Assembly (NCBI GenBank): GCA_029551925.1
Contig: JAKPEO010000103.1
Coordinates: 1 to 64,000 of the forward strand
Direction of reading: 5' to 3'
DNA from: a bacterium
GTDB lineage: Bacteria > JAGOBX01
Length of the DNA: 64,000 nucleotides
The notes beneath the pieces were generated by a model, which saw nothing but the letters and a program-made list of their open reading frames with translations, was not told the DNA's origin and did not search any database. The position numbers were made by a program, and so were the translations under genes. Positions 38,174 to 48,433 of the stretch are shown here, piece by piece. Numbering within the stretch: the first letter of the stretch is position 1; each line of letters starts with the position of its first letter.

Positions 38174-39612
38174 TTTTTTTCAATTACTTCATATTGAAGT
38201 TTAAAATAATTTTCGTTTTTTAGCAATATAATTTTTATATTATAAAATTCTTCCCATTTATCTTTTATGTTGTTATTAATAAAACTATCAAATAAATATT
38301 TTGAAAGATATATTGTAAAGGTTTGCTTCTTTTTTTGAGTGTCAAGCGCTATTCTGATTTTCTGTTCTATATTGATTATTTGCGTTTCGATTGTATGTGA
38401 TTTTCCCGAGCCGCCGCAGCATTCGCAATCTTCTAATAATATCTGACTGATGCTTTTTTTTATACGGCGCCGCAAAATCTGTAAAATGCCCGTCTCCAGC
38501 GTATAATAAATAATATTTTTTATTTTATCCTTTGCCAATTCATTTTTTAAGGTGTCTATTAATATATTTATTTTCTCAATCGGCAGCATATTCAAAACAT
38601 CTACAATTATTATTCCACTCAAATTGCGCAGTCTTATCTGCCGCGCAATTTCTATCATCGCTTGATAATTAGTAGCATAGATCGTATCTTCGCATTTCTT
38701 TGAATCTACATTTTTACCTGTATTTATATCTATCGCAGTCAACGCTTCTGTTTCTTCAATCTTTATATAGCCGCCGCATTTTAGCCACACTTTGGTTTTT
38801 AATGTCTTTTGATATTCTGAAAAAATATTTAATACGCCGCTTTCATTTTTTATCGGAGAATATATCAATTTACACTTTTCAAAATTTGTTAAGCGCTTTT
38901 CTAATATTTTCAAATAATATTCAGAATCACAGTAAATCTCTGTATCTTCGTTTAAATAATCGCGAAGTAATAATTCAATAACATCATTAGGCGAATATAT
39001 TAATTCTAATTGTTTGCAATTTTTAAATGTTTCTAATATTTTAAAATATTTGCTTTTTAATTTTTTTAATTCATCATAAACTTCTTCAAAACTCGCGTTT
39101 TCTGCGGCGCTGCGTATTATAAAACCGTCCGCGTTAAATTCAGTTGTTTTCAAATAGTCAAGTATATCATCGCATTTTTTTTTGTCTGTTATTTTTTTGG
39201 AAAACCCATAATGCTTTTTGGTCGGCAGATATATGCAGCGTCTGCCGAATATGCTGAATTTTGTGGTTAATTGCGGGCCTTTATCATCATAATTTTCTTT
39301 TAATACCTGCGCCATCACAACATCATTTTTTTTCAATAATTTTTCGATTGGCTGTTTTATTTGTAATTTTTCATCTTTTGAATATCTATCGATTATTTCG
39401 TTAATATGTAAAAATCCGAACTTTTTTAAACCTATATCAACAAATGCGCATTGCAAAGCCGGCGATACATCTTTTATTACGCCTTTATAAATATTGCCTG
39501 CTATCGATTTATAATTCGACTGCTCTACTAAAAATTCAACATAATCGTCATTTTCAATTATGCCGACTAATATTCTTTGCATTAAATATGATATTACTAT
39601 TTTTCTATTCAT
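38170..39612 (-). CDS. rng: Ribonuclease E/G family protein
   Basis: S1 domain GNIYKGVIKDVSPALQCAFVDIGLKKFGFLH; TAIDINTGKN; LSGIIIVDVLNM; CECCGGSG. Confidence 0.93.
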   Translation of the reverse strand: MNRKIVISYLMQRILVGIIENDDYVEFLVEQSNYKSIAGNIYKGVIKDVSPALQCAFVDIGLKKFGFLHINEIIDRYSKDEKLQIKQPIEKLLKKNDVVMAQVLKENYDDKGPQLTTKFSIFGRRCIYLPTKKHYGFSKKITDKKKCDDILDYLKTTEFNADGFIIRSAAENASFEEVYDELKKLKSKYFKILETFKNCKQLELIYSPNDVIELLLRDYLNEDTEIYCDSEYYLKILEKRLTNFEKCKLIYSPIKNESGVLNIFSEYQKTLKTKVWLKCGGYIKIEETEALTAIDINTGKNVDSKKCEDTIYATNYQAMIEIARQIRLRNLSGIIIVDVLNMLPIEKINILIDTLKNELAKDKIKNIIYYTLETGILQILRRRIKKSISQILLEDCECCGGSGKSHTIETQIINIEQKIRIALDTQKKKQTFTIYLSKYLFDSFINNNIKDKWEEFYNIKIILLKNENYFKLQYEVIEKN

Positions 39613-40474
39613 TTTTTTTCTTCACAATAATTTCTGTTATTGTTATATCTATTCTGGTAACTTCTAATCCAATATAAAATTCAATATAATTTTTCAAATT
39701 GTTTTGTATTACCTTCGCCACTTGATTGATATTCTCTCCGTAATTTATATTTATCGACAATTTCAAAGACATACCTTTATCTATATTATTTCTATCATAC
39801 ATCAGTTGATATTGTTTTAACTGCGCTTTATCGAATTTTTCAAAAAATATTTTTAGATATCTTGTTATCACTCTGCGCGAAATTATAATGCTTCCTATCG
39901 TATTATAAGAAGGCCGAACTACGGATTTTTCTAATATTGTTTTTTTTGAAAAAAATTGGTCTATATAATCCACTAATCCGCCGGGAAATGTCTGACTAAT
40001 CTGCACTGCCGGCACAGGTATAATATGTTTATTTTCTATTGTGCGAAAATATTTTGCTTTCTTGCGTTCAGCGCTCGTAGTAATGTCATAAATGTTAATG
40101 TATTCGCACGGCTGCCCTAATCCTAATCGCAATACAATTTTATCTATCATCCTCATCGATGTGCCGATAATCAATATCTTTTTCGGATTGATTTTTTTTA
40201 TTGCTTCTTCTATTTCGTCGCGATGCGCATCGTCATAAAAAATCGCGCGCCGCACAGCTTCCATTTTTGTCGGAGATTTTTTTGCGGACCTGCCAGCTAT
40301 TATCGAGCCCTTGCTAATTAAGATGCCGTCGTCTATTATCGTATCAATATCGTATTTTTGCATTATATTAAAAGCATTATGACTCTTACCAGTGCCGCTC
40401 GGTCCGTAAAGTCCATATACTTCTATCAACTTAAATTTTATCTTCCATTGCAGATTTGAAAAAATTCTATACAT
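39605..40474 (-). CDS. P-loop ATPase with C-terminal Asp23/Gls24-like domain
   Basis: Walker A YGPSGTGKSHNAF; C-terminal SLKLSININYGENINQVAKVIQNNLKNYIEFYIGLEVTRIDITI resembles Asp23. Confidence 0.7.
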   Translation of the reverse strand: MYRIFSNLQWKIKFKLIEVYGLYGPSGTGKSHNAFNIMQKYDIDTIIDDGILISKGSIIAGRSAKKSPTKMEAVRRAIFYDDAHRDEIEEAIKKINPKKILIIGTSMRMIDKIVLRLGLGQPCEYINIYDITTSAERKKAKYFRTIENKHIIPVPAVQISQTFPGGLVDYIDQFFSKKTILEKSVVRPSYNTIGSIIISRRVITRYLKIFFEKFDKAQLKQYQLMYDRNNIDKGMSLKLSININYGENINQVAKVIQNNLKNYIEFYIGLEVTRIDITITEIIVKKKNE

Positions 40475-40490
40475 TTTCCCTTGTCTAATT

Positions 40491-43400
40491 TTATAAATTT
40501 AATGTTAATTGATTATCTTCCGCTTTTCGCTGCTTCTTGCTTTTTTCTTCGCGATAAATTAGCAGTTTCTTTTCTAAATTATCTAAATATCTACTGCGCT
40601 TTAAATAAAATACGCGATTGTAAATTTTACGCGATTCTGCATAACTCAGAAATAAATATCGTTTTGCGCGAGTAATAGCGACATAAAATAATCTGCGCTC
40701 TTCATCTAAATCAGCAGAATTATAATTTTCATATAAATTGAATGGTATTATTCCGTCTTCGCAGCCTGCGATAAATACAGCGTCAAATTCTAAACCTTTG
40801 GCTGAATGCATAGTTAATAAATTCACGCGTTCCGCTTGAATATTCAATAAATCTACGCCAAACCTATTCAAATACAGTTCTTTAAAAAATTTGGGATAAT
40901 CATTTTTGTAACCGCGCCCATATTCTTTTATTGTTTCAAATTCAAAATAAAAATCTTTTTTGATTTCATCTGATAATTTATTAAATTCAATATCTAAAAT
41001 TTCATCAATGTTTTTTTGAGATTGCAATAATGACAGCAATTCGCTGTCATTATTATTTAATAATTTTATTTTATCATTGTAGAAATGCAGTTTGATTTTT
41101 AATATTAAATCTTTGAACGGCGCTTGCAAATATATCGGCTGCTCGCCGGCAATTTTAAATGGTATAGCGTGATTCATAAATGATTTTTTTAATTGCTCAA
41201 ATTGCGCAGTAGTGCGGCATAATACTGCAAAGCTTTTGAAGCCCTGAATTTCTTTGTATTCCTCTCCATCTGTTATTCCGCTGTCAAATGAAAAAGAACG
41301 AATACCGCCGATCATTCTCTCTATTTGCGACGCTATCCATTCAGCTTCCGAGCCGGCGCTCTGACATTTTTGTATCACGATTTTTATGCCTTCGTCCGGG
41401 CCGTATAATAATTCTTCTTTTCCTAATATCTGTCCCGCAACTTTTAAAATAATATTTGAACATCTGAAACTATTGCGGAACTTTATTATTTCCGCTTTGG
41501 GAAAATCTTGTAAAAATTCTTGAATATATCTTACATTCGCACCGCGAAATCCGTATATCGCTTGGTTTGCATCGCCTATAACAAATAAATTTGGATTATT
41601 ATTGTCAATCAATAATTTTATTAGTTCGTATTGCTTGTTGTTTATATCTTGATATTCATCTATTAATAAATATTTATATTTTTGGTTTAGTTCGGCCTTG
41701 ATATTCTCAGTATTTTTAAATATTTCTACTGCATAATAAATCAAATCATCTATATCTATCGCATCTATTGTTTGCAAATAATTATTGTAATTTTCAAATA
41801 TTTTTTTAAATTCAATATTATCGTCTATTATGCCATTTTTGTAATCGCTGATTTTTTTTGTAAGTTTTTCCGAATCTTTTTTTGATTTCGCTAATTTCAT
41901 TAATATATCTAATTTTAAATCTTCGTCTATTAAAATAAAATCTTTTGAACGATTAATCAAATTGTGATATTTCCTTAATATTTCATAACAAAACGAATGA
42001 AATGTATGGACATTAACTTTTGTTGATATATCTTTTAATCTTTCGCGTATCTCCTGTGCCGCTTGATTGCAAAAGGTCAGCGCTAAAATAGCATCTGCTG
42101 GAATATTGAATTTTATTAGATTTTCAATTCGTTTTGTTAAAATAAATGTTTTGCCTGCGCCCGGTCCGGCAATTACCAAACATACGCCTTTTTCAAAATT
42201 TATTGCGCGCTCTTGTTCCTGTGTTAAATAAAATTCTTGTTTTTCTTTTTCAATCAATTTAGGTTGCGGCGCTTTTTTGGTTTTTAAATTTTTTATCTTC
42301 GGAAGTTCGATTATATTAGAAATTTCAGAAGTTTCGACATTATCGCCAATTAATGATATATTGTATTTTGTTTGCAACTCGCTATCTCTAAAAACTTTAA
42401 TTTTTCCAAATTCGCCGTCATAGCCGCCAATTAAAATTACATTATTAGTCCTTAATCTTTTTATGCCTTCAGCCAATAATTCGCCGCCAACATTTTTTAA
42501 AGTTTCATAATCATACTCCAACAGCGCGCCAAACTCTGTCCCTAATCTTTGTAAAATTTTAAAATATTCGGCTTTTACAAATTTCGAACCGACAGGTCGC
42601 TGCTGTATCTCTGCTATTAATTCAATCAGCGGTATTATTGACCTATAACTCTGCCGTGCTAAATTGCTTATGTTCTTTCTATCTGCAAGTTCGTTCACTC
42701 TATACAGCACGCCTTTTGTTACTTCTTTGCCGCAAGACGGACAAATGCCGTTGTGTTCAAGCGTTTGTTCCGGTTGCCAGCATATATTGCATTTTCTATG
42801 ACCGTCTAAATGGTATTTGCCTTCTTCTGGATAAAATTCGATTGTCCCTAAAAATCCTGAATCTTTTGATTTATGATCTTTTAGCGACTGGTATAAATCA
42901 TAATAATTAAATTCGCAGTCAAATATATTAGCCTCGCGTCCTAATTTTTCAGGAGAATGAGCGTCTGAATTTGATATTAACGCAAAATCATCTAAAAAAC
43001 TGCAGTGCCAATTCATCAGCGGGTCGCTTGACAAACCGGTTTCAACTGCAAAAATATAATTTGTCAATTCTTCAAAACATTCGAAAATACTGTCAAATCC
43101 TGATTTTGAGCCCAAAACCGAAAACCACGGAGTCCAAATATGCGCAGGTATAAATATTATATCTCTCGAAATTTCAAGCGCTATTTCTAATAAATGTTTG
43201 CTGTCTATTCCTAATATTGGCCTGCCGTCTGCGCGAATATTGCCTAATTTATCAAGTTTTTTTTGCAGTCTCCGTGCACTGTCAAAATTAGGCAAAATCA
43301 AGATATTATGCACTTTCCGCGTTTTATCGCGCTTGCGATATATGCAGCTTATTTCAGTTGTCAATACAAAATGTATGCCGTCTGTATTTATACTCGGCAA

Positions 43401-43634
43401 TTCGCTGTTGTTTAATTTATATTCTTTTTTTAACTTGTAAAAACCGTTTGGCGAATATTCTAATTTCGTTTCTAATTCGTCTAACCACGCTGGATGAATG
43501 CAGTCGCCGGTCCCTACTAAATCTATGCCTTTTAATGCCGACCAATATTCTAAATATTCCGGCACAAGCAATTTGCTTGTTGCTAGAGAATATTTAGAAT
43601 GTATATGCAAATCAGCAATAAATTTTTTTTTCAT
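40491..43634 (-). CDS. EndoQ-like PHP endonuclease fused to UvrD/PcrA-family helicase
   Basis: PHP motifs DLHIHSKYS, GTGDCIHPAW, NSDAHSP; zinc site CNICWQPEQTLEHNGICPSCG; helicase LVIAGPGAGKTFILTKRI, LLIDEYQDINNKQYELI, LLTMHSAKGLEFDAVFI, RRLFYVAITRAK. Confidence 0.92.
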   Translation of the reverse strand: MKKKFIADLHIHSKYSLATSKLLVPEYLEYWSALKGIDLVGTGDCIHPAWLDELETKLEYSPNGFYKLKKEYKLNNSELPSINTDGIHFVLTTEISCIYRKRDKTRKVHNILILPNFDSARRLQKKLDKLGNIRADGRPILGIDSKHLLEIALEISRDIIFIPAHIWTPWFSVLGSKSGFDSIFECFEELTNYIFAVETGLSSDPLMNWHCSFLDDFALISNSDAHSPEKLGREANIFDCEFNYYDLYQSLKDHKSKDSGFLGTIEFYPEEGKYHLDGHRKCNICWQPEQTLEHNGICPSCGKEVTKGVLYRVNELADRKNISNLARQSYRSIIPLIELIAEIQQRPVGSKFVKAEYFKILQRLGTEFGALLEYDYETLKNVGGELLAEGIKRLRTNNVILIGGYDGEFGKIKVFRDSELQTKYNISLIGDNVETSEISNIIELPKIKNLKTKKAPQPKLIEKEKQEFYLTQEQERAINFEKGVCLVIAGPGAGKTFILTKRIENLIKFNIPADAILALTFCNQAAQEIRERLKDISTKVNVHTFHSFCYEILRKYHNLINRSKDFILIDEDLKLDILMKLAKSKKDSEKLTKKISDYKNGIIDDNIEFKKIFENYNNYLQTIDAIDIDDLIYYAVEIFKNTENIKAELNQKYKYLLIDEYQDINNKQYELIKLLIDNNNPNLFVIGDANQAIYGFRGANVRYIQEFLQDFPKAEIIKFRNSFRCSNIILKVAGQILGKEELLYGPDEGIKIVIQKCQSAGSEAEWIASQIERMIGGIRSFSFDSGITDGEEYKEIQGFKSFAVLCRTTAQFEQLKKSFMNHAIPFKIAGEQPIYLQAPFKDLILKIKLHFYNDKIKLLNNNDSELLSLLQSQKNIDEILDIEFNKLSDEIKKDFYFEFETIKEYGRGYKNDYPKFFKELYLNRFGVDLLNIQAERVNLLTMHSAKGLEFDAVFIAGCEDGIIPFNLYENYNSADLDEERRLFYVAITRAKRYLFLSYAESRKIYNRVFYLKRSRYLDNLEKKLLIYREEKSKKQRKAEDNQLTLNL

Positions 43635-45239
43635 TTATTTTCCTTTTTGCATATATTCCCGCGATTTTGCAATAAAATTTACAAATATCGGATTCGGATT
43701 TATTGGCGTTGAATTGTATTCAGGATGATATTGAACCGCTATAAAAAAATCATTTTTATTGTATTCGATTATTTCTGGCAATTGCCCTTTCTCACTAATA
43801 CCGCTAATTATCATTCCGTATTTTTCTAATCTTGCTAAATACTTTTTATTTACTTCGTATCTATGACGATGACGCTCTTCGATTTTTGATTTTTTATATA
43901 TTTTATAAGCCAATGTCTTTTCCTTAATATTGCAAGTCCAATTGCCTAATCGCATTGTCCCGCCCAATTTTTTTAAATCTTGTTTTGGCAATATATGCAC
44001 AATCGGATTTTTCGTATGTTCGTCAAATTCTGTGGAATTAGCATATTTTAAACCGAATACATTGCGAGCAAACTCTATTACCGCACATTGCATCCCCAAA
44101 CAAATTCCTAAAAAAGGTATATTGTTTTCTCGCGCATATTTTATGACATTTAATTTGCCTTCAATCCCGCGCGCGCCAAAACCGCCAGGCACAATTACGC
44201 CGCTTATATCTTTAAACGCTTCAGTTGTTTTTTCGGAGTCAGTCAATTCTTCCGCTTCTATCCATTTAATATTAACTTGCAAATTATTTGCATATCCGGC
44301 ATCCTGCACAGCAGCTATCAAACTTTTATAAGCGTCCGGTAATTTTACATATTTGCCGGCAATCATTATATTTATTTCTTCTTTAATTGTGTTGATTTTT
44401 TTAAGTAATTTCAACCATTTATCAAAATTATTTTCGCGCAATTTTAACCGCAGTTTTTTTAATATTATTTTATGTAAATCGCGGCGACTAAAATGCGCAG
44501 GCAATTCATAAAGATTTTTCATATTGTAATTTGAAATTACGCAATTCGGCTGGACATTGCAAAATAACGCTATCTTCTGTTTGACTTCAGCTGATAAATG
44601 CCGTTCGCTACGCAGTATCAGTATATCAGGCTGAATGCCTATTCGTCTCAGTTCCTGAACGCTGTGCTGCGTCGGCTTGGTCTTGAATTCCATCGAACTT
44701 TCAAGCCAAGGCACTAATGTTAAATGCACAAATACGCAATCATTCGGCTGCTCTTGCGCCATCTGCCGTATCGCTTCTAAATACGGCTGACTTTCAATAT
44801 CGCCAACAGTTCCACCTATTTCAACTATTGCTATATCTGCATTATTTTCTTTTAATGCGCGTTTAATCCTATATTTTATCTCATCTGTAATATGCGGAAT
44901 TATCTGCACAGTCTTGCCTAAAAATTCGCCAGCGCGCTCGCGATTTATTACAGTCTGATATATTTGACCTGTTGTCATATTATTCCATCTTTTTGTCTTT
45001 GTTGATGTAAATCGCTCGTAATAGCCTAAATCTAAATCAGTTTCAGCGCCGTCTTCTGTCACAAATACTTCGCCGTGCTGATACGGATTCATTGTGCCCG
45101 GGTCAATATTAACATACGGATCGCATTTTATATTTGTTATCTTAAATCCGCAATATTTCAACAAGCAGCCAATAGACGCGCAAGTAATTCCTTTGCCTAA
45201 ACTTGATAATACTCCGCCTGTTACAAATATATATTTCAT
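43635..45239 (-). CDS. pyrG: CTP synthase
   Basis: MKYIFVTGGVLSSLGKGI, CDPYVNIDPGTMNPYQHGEVFVTEDGAETDLDLG, GATase FLGICLGMQCAVIEFARN. Confidence 0.99.
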   Translation of the reverse strand: MKYIFVTGGVLSSLGKGITCASIGCLLKYCGFKITNIKCDPYVNIDPGTMNPYQHGEVFVTEDGAETDLDLGYYERFTSTKTKRWNNMTTGQIYQTVINRERAGEFLGKTVQIIPHITDEIKYRIKRALKENNADIAIVEIGGTVGDIESQPYLEAIRQMAQEQPNDCVFVHLTLVPWLESSMEFKTKPTQHSVQELRRIGIQPDILILRSERHLSAEVKQKIALFCNVQPNCVISNYNMKNLYELPAHFSRRDLHKIILKKLRLKLRENNFDKWLKLLKKINTIKEEINIMIAGKYVKLPDAYKSLIAAVQDAGYANNLQVNIKWIEAEELTDSEKTTEAFKDISGVIVPGGFGARGIEGKLNVIKYARENNIPFLGICLGMQCAVIEFARNVFGLKYANSTEFDEHTKNPIVHILPKQDLKKLGGTMRLGNWTCNIKEKTLAYKIYKKSKIEERHRHRYEVNKKYLARLEKYGMIISGISEKGQLPEIIEYNKNDFFIAVQYHPEYNSTPINPNPIFVNFIAKSREYMQKGK

Positions 45240-45258
45240 AATTCGCCACCTAACAAAA

Positions 45259-46323
45259 TTAAAATAATTTTAATTGTAAATATTTATTTATTTCATATGA
45301 TTCGCATATAAATTTTTTATAATAATCAAGCGCTTCATAATCGCCTAATGTAGCGATAAAATCAACAGCTAATTGCTCCGGCGTCTGCCCTATGTTCGGC
45401 ACGATATTTTCTTCTATTACACTGTCCGGATATTTTACTAAAAATTTATATAATTCTTTTATTATCTTCATCGGCTCTTCTTCCGCAGCGCGCACGCGGT
45501 CAACAGTATAAACATTTTTAAACATAAAATCTTTTAACTCTTCAATCGCTTCTAAAACATCAGGTCTTATTGATATTTGCTTTTTTCCTTTGCTCTCATA
45601 AATTACAGACATTATCATATTATTCAATCTAAACGCATAATGAGTGCCTAATGTATTCACTATTTTTTTTGGAATATCGTCTAATGTTATTATTTTTTCT
45701 GATACCGCATCGTCTAAATCGTGATTTATATATGCAATTCTATCTGATATTCGCACAACTTGCGCTTCAAGCGATAGAAATTGCAATGTTTCATTTATTA
45801 TCGGACCATCACCTTTTGAATGATATTTTATACCTTCTATTACTTCTTCTGTTAAATTTAACCCCCTACCGTGCTTCGCTAATATTTTTACTACGCGGAC
45901 GCTGTGTAAATTATGTTTGAAACCGGCTGGAAAAATTTCGTTCAGCGCCTCTTCGCCTGCATGACCAAAAGGTGTATGACCAACATCGTGTCCTAAACTT
46001 ATTGCTTCTATCAAATCCTCATTTAATTGCAGCGCTCTGCCGATTGTCCGTGCAATTTGACTTACTTCAAGTGTATGCGTTAAACGCGTGCGCAGTACAT
46101 CGCATTTCGGAGTGACAAATACCTGCGTCTTTGATTTTAATCTGCGAAAATGTTGAGAATGCAATATCCTATCTCTATCGCGCTGAAAACAAGTGCGAAA
46201 CTCGCTCTCCGGCTCGGGGGCCTTGCGGCCGCGCGATTCGTAACTTTTTACAGCATACTCTGATAAAAATTCTTTTTCTTTTGCTATTATCATCTCTTTA
46301 AATGTTTTATTATTTTTTTGCAT
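45259..46323 (-). CDS. dgt: Deoxyguanosinetriphosphate triphosphohydrolase-like HD protein
   Basis: FQRDRDRILHSQHFRRLKSKTQVF, RTRLTHTLEVSQIARTIGRAL, LGHDVGHTPFGHAGE. Confidence 0.96.
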   Translation of the reverse strand: MQKNNKTFKEMIIAKEKEFLSEYAVKSYESRGRKAPEPESEFRTCFQRDRDRILHSQHFRRLKSKTQVFVTPKCDVLRTRLTHTLEVSQIARTIGRALQLNEDLIEAISLGHDVGHTPFGHAGEEALNEIFPAGFKHNLHSVRVVKILAKHGRGLNLTEEVIEGIKYHSKGDGPIINETLQFLSLEAQVVRISDRIAYINHDLDDAVSEKIITLDDIPKKIVNTLGTHYAFRLNNMIMSVIYESKGKKQISIRPDVLEAIEELKDFMFKNVYTVDRVRAAEEEPMKIIKELYKFLVKYPDSVIEENIVPNIGQTPEQLAVDFIATLGDYEALDYYKKFICESYEINKYLQLKLF

Positions 46324-46339
46324 TTTCTTACAACCTTTT

Positions 46340-46987
46340 TTATATTAGATTTTTCAATGTTTTTTCTAATTTTTCAAGCGGCAGGCCGACAATATTACTA
46401 AAACTGCCGCTGTAATTTTCAACAATATCAAAGAATTTATTTTTATTAATTTTTTCTGAATATCTCAACATATCTTGTATCGCATATGCGCCGGCTTTAT
46501 CAAGACAATCCGAATGTTCGGCATAATCTCGTATCGCGCTATCAGACAATGCTTTTATCTTTACTTGCGAAATTTCATATTCGCAAATCCGTTTGTTTGA
46601 TTTAACTGCATATACGCAATATCCTGTAATTACATCGTGAATCTTGCCGGATAATTCTTTTATCATTTTATACGCTTCTTCTCTATCTTTGGGCTTGCTG
46701 TAAATTTTATTTGATAATGACACTATCGTATCCGCTGTTATTATTATTATCTCTCTAAAATTTTCGTTTGCTATTTTTTCAAGCAGATCTTTATTTGTTT
46801 TTAATACCTCGTCCATTTTCAAATTTGCTAATTTTATAGATAATTCCGCAGGATTATCTGCAATAATAGAATCTTCATCTATTGAACTTATCCATACATC
46901 AAATTTATCTATTATCTTTTTTAATAACTCTCGCCTGCGCGGACTCTGCGATGCTAAAATATAATAATTTTTTTCTTTCACTGCCAA
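46340..46987 (-). CDS. maf: Maf-like nucleotide pyrophosphatase
   Basis: YILASQSPRRRELLKKI, ITADTIVSLSNKIYSKPKD, VGLPLEKL. Confidence 0.94.
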   Translation of the reverse strand: MAVKEKNYYILASQSPRRRELLKKIIDKFDVWISSIDEDSIIADNPAELSIKLANLKMDEVLKTNKDLLEKIANENFREIIIITADTIVSLSNKIYSKPKDREEAYKMIKELSGKIHDVITGYCVYAVKSNKRICEYEISQVKIKALSDSAIRDYAEHSDCLDKAGAYAIQDMLRYSEKINKNKFFDIVENYSGSFSNIVGLPLEKLEKTLKNLI

Positions 46988-47619
46988 TATACAAAAATTA
47001 ATAAAATTTTTAAAACTTGTTATTATAATTCAATCTAATAGATAAGTCAAAGAAATTCTAAAATTTGAAAATTTAAACAAACATTGACGAGTAAAAAGAA
47101 AGGTAGCCAAAAAACAAGAAAAAAATAATAGTAAATGAATTAAAAAAAATTTAAAATTTTATGCTGTTTTAGGTTCAATAAGAATCTTCAACCGATGTTG
47201 TTTTAGCAACTAAACTAACAAAGAAATATTAAAAAAATCGCTAAGAGAATTAAAATATTTGAAAACCAATTATTCGCAGTTTTTATTATAATAAAATAAT
47301 ATCAACCACCAAATCCAATCGGCAATTTATATAAGAATATGATAAACTTTAATAGACTTAATCAAAATATGCCCCGTTTATAATTCGCAATTTTGTTTTA
47401 TAAATTTTTAAGATTATCAAATATGCTATTAGAAGGTTTATTTAGAATGCTAAAAAAATGTTTTGCTATTTTTTTTTTAATCATTTGCAATCAATCTTTT
47501 TAAGTTTTTTGATTCTTTGGGGGTGTAAAATGTGAAAATTTGAAAAATTGTTGAACGTAGTCATAAATTGTTCAGAATAAATTACGTTGAATAGTAATTG
47601 CAAATTTTAAATTTGCGTG

Positions 47620-47647
47620 TTGTATTTTATGATGATATAAAATACAA
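47620..47647. terminator. Terminator-like hairpin in gene-free region
   Basis: TTGTATTTTAT-gatgat-ATAAAATACAA perfect 11-bp stem followed by TTTTG. Confidence 0.45.
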
Positions 47648-47776
47648 TTTTGTCAGTCAAGACAGCCGGCATACAATTTAATATAAAAACCGCATCTGTT
47701 AATATTTGTTAATTTGTTAAAAATATCTATATTTTTTAACGCCGCGCTCTATATAAATAAAAAAAAATAAAAAAAA

Positions 47777-47804
47777 TTGACAAACTATAAAACATAAATA
47801 TACT
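47777..47804 (+). promoter_or_regulatory. Sigma70-type promoter of the tetR-tolC-MFP-RND operon
   Basis: TTGACA (47777-47782), 16-nt spacer, TATACT (47799-47804). Confidence 0.8.
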
Positions 47805-47819
47805 GACTGGTCAGTATAT
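47798..47819. promoter_or_regulatory. TetR-family operator overlapping the -10 box
   Basis: ATATACTGAC-TG-GTCAGTATAT perfect 10-bp inverted repeat, 20 bp before the start codon. Confidence 0.82.
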
Positions 47820-47839
47820 ATTTTTTCAGAGATCGAAAA

Positions 47840-48433
47840 ATGACTAAACAAAAAAATATTGAATTGAATATTCAAGAAAAAAATAAAATTTTAGACGCGG
47901 CATTAAAATGTTTTATAGATAAGGGGTACGCTAATAGCTCACTCAATGACATCATTAAAATTTATGGAAAAAGCAAAGGAAATATCTATTATTATTTTAA
48001 AAATAAAGAAGAGATATTTATTGAATTATTGAAAAAATGGCGCGAAGAATTATTTGATCAAGTCTACGTTGCACAACATTATGAAAAAAATATATTTAAG
48101 TTTGTTAATTTTTTTATTGACGGATTTTATGAATATGTCTCAAAAAATTTGAAATTTTTCCGCGTAAAAATAGAATTTTTAAGTATTGCGATACACAATA
48201 AAAAAATTCAAAAAATACATATTGACTCTCACAAAAAATGGCGAGGTATCTGTTTCCCGTATAAAAATGTTTTCAAAAAAAACGAGAATTTCGAGTTGTT
48301 TGTTGATTATTTATTTTATTTAATAGATGGAATTATTATCCGTGCAATTATCGAAAATAAATTTATCGATAACAATCAAAAAGAAAATCTAAAAAAAATA
48401 GTTTTAAAAAATTTAAAGGATTTGATAAAGTGA
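47840..48433 (+). CDS. TetR/AcrR-family transcriptional regulator
   Basis: ILDAALKCFIDKGYANSSLNDIIKIYGKSKGNIYYYFKNKEEIF HTH. Confidence 0.95.
   Translation: MTKQKNIELNIQEKNKILDAALKCFIDKGYANSSLNDIIKIYGKSKGNIYYYFKNKEEIFIELLKKWREELFDQVYVAQHYEKNIFKFVNFFIDGFYEYVSKNLKFFRVKIEFLSIAIHNKKIQKIHIDSHKKWRGICFPYKNVFKKNENFELFVDYLFYLIDGIIIRAIIENKFIDNNQKENLKKIVLKNLKDLIK

Noticed and set aside
43930-44331. 133-aa plus-strand ORF
   Set aside because: Antisense to pyrG; no independent evidence.
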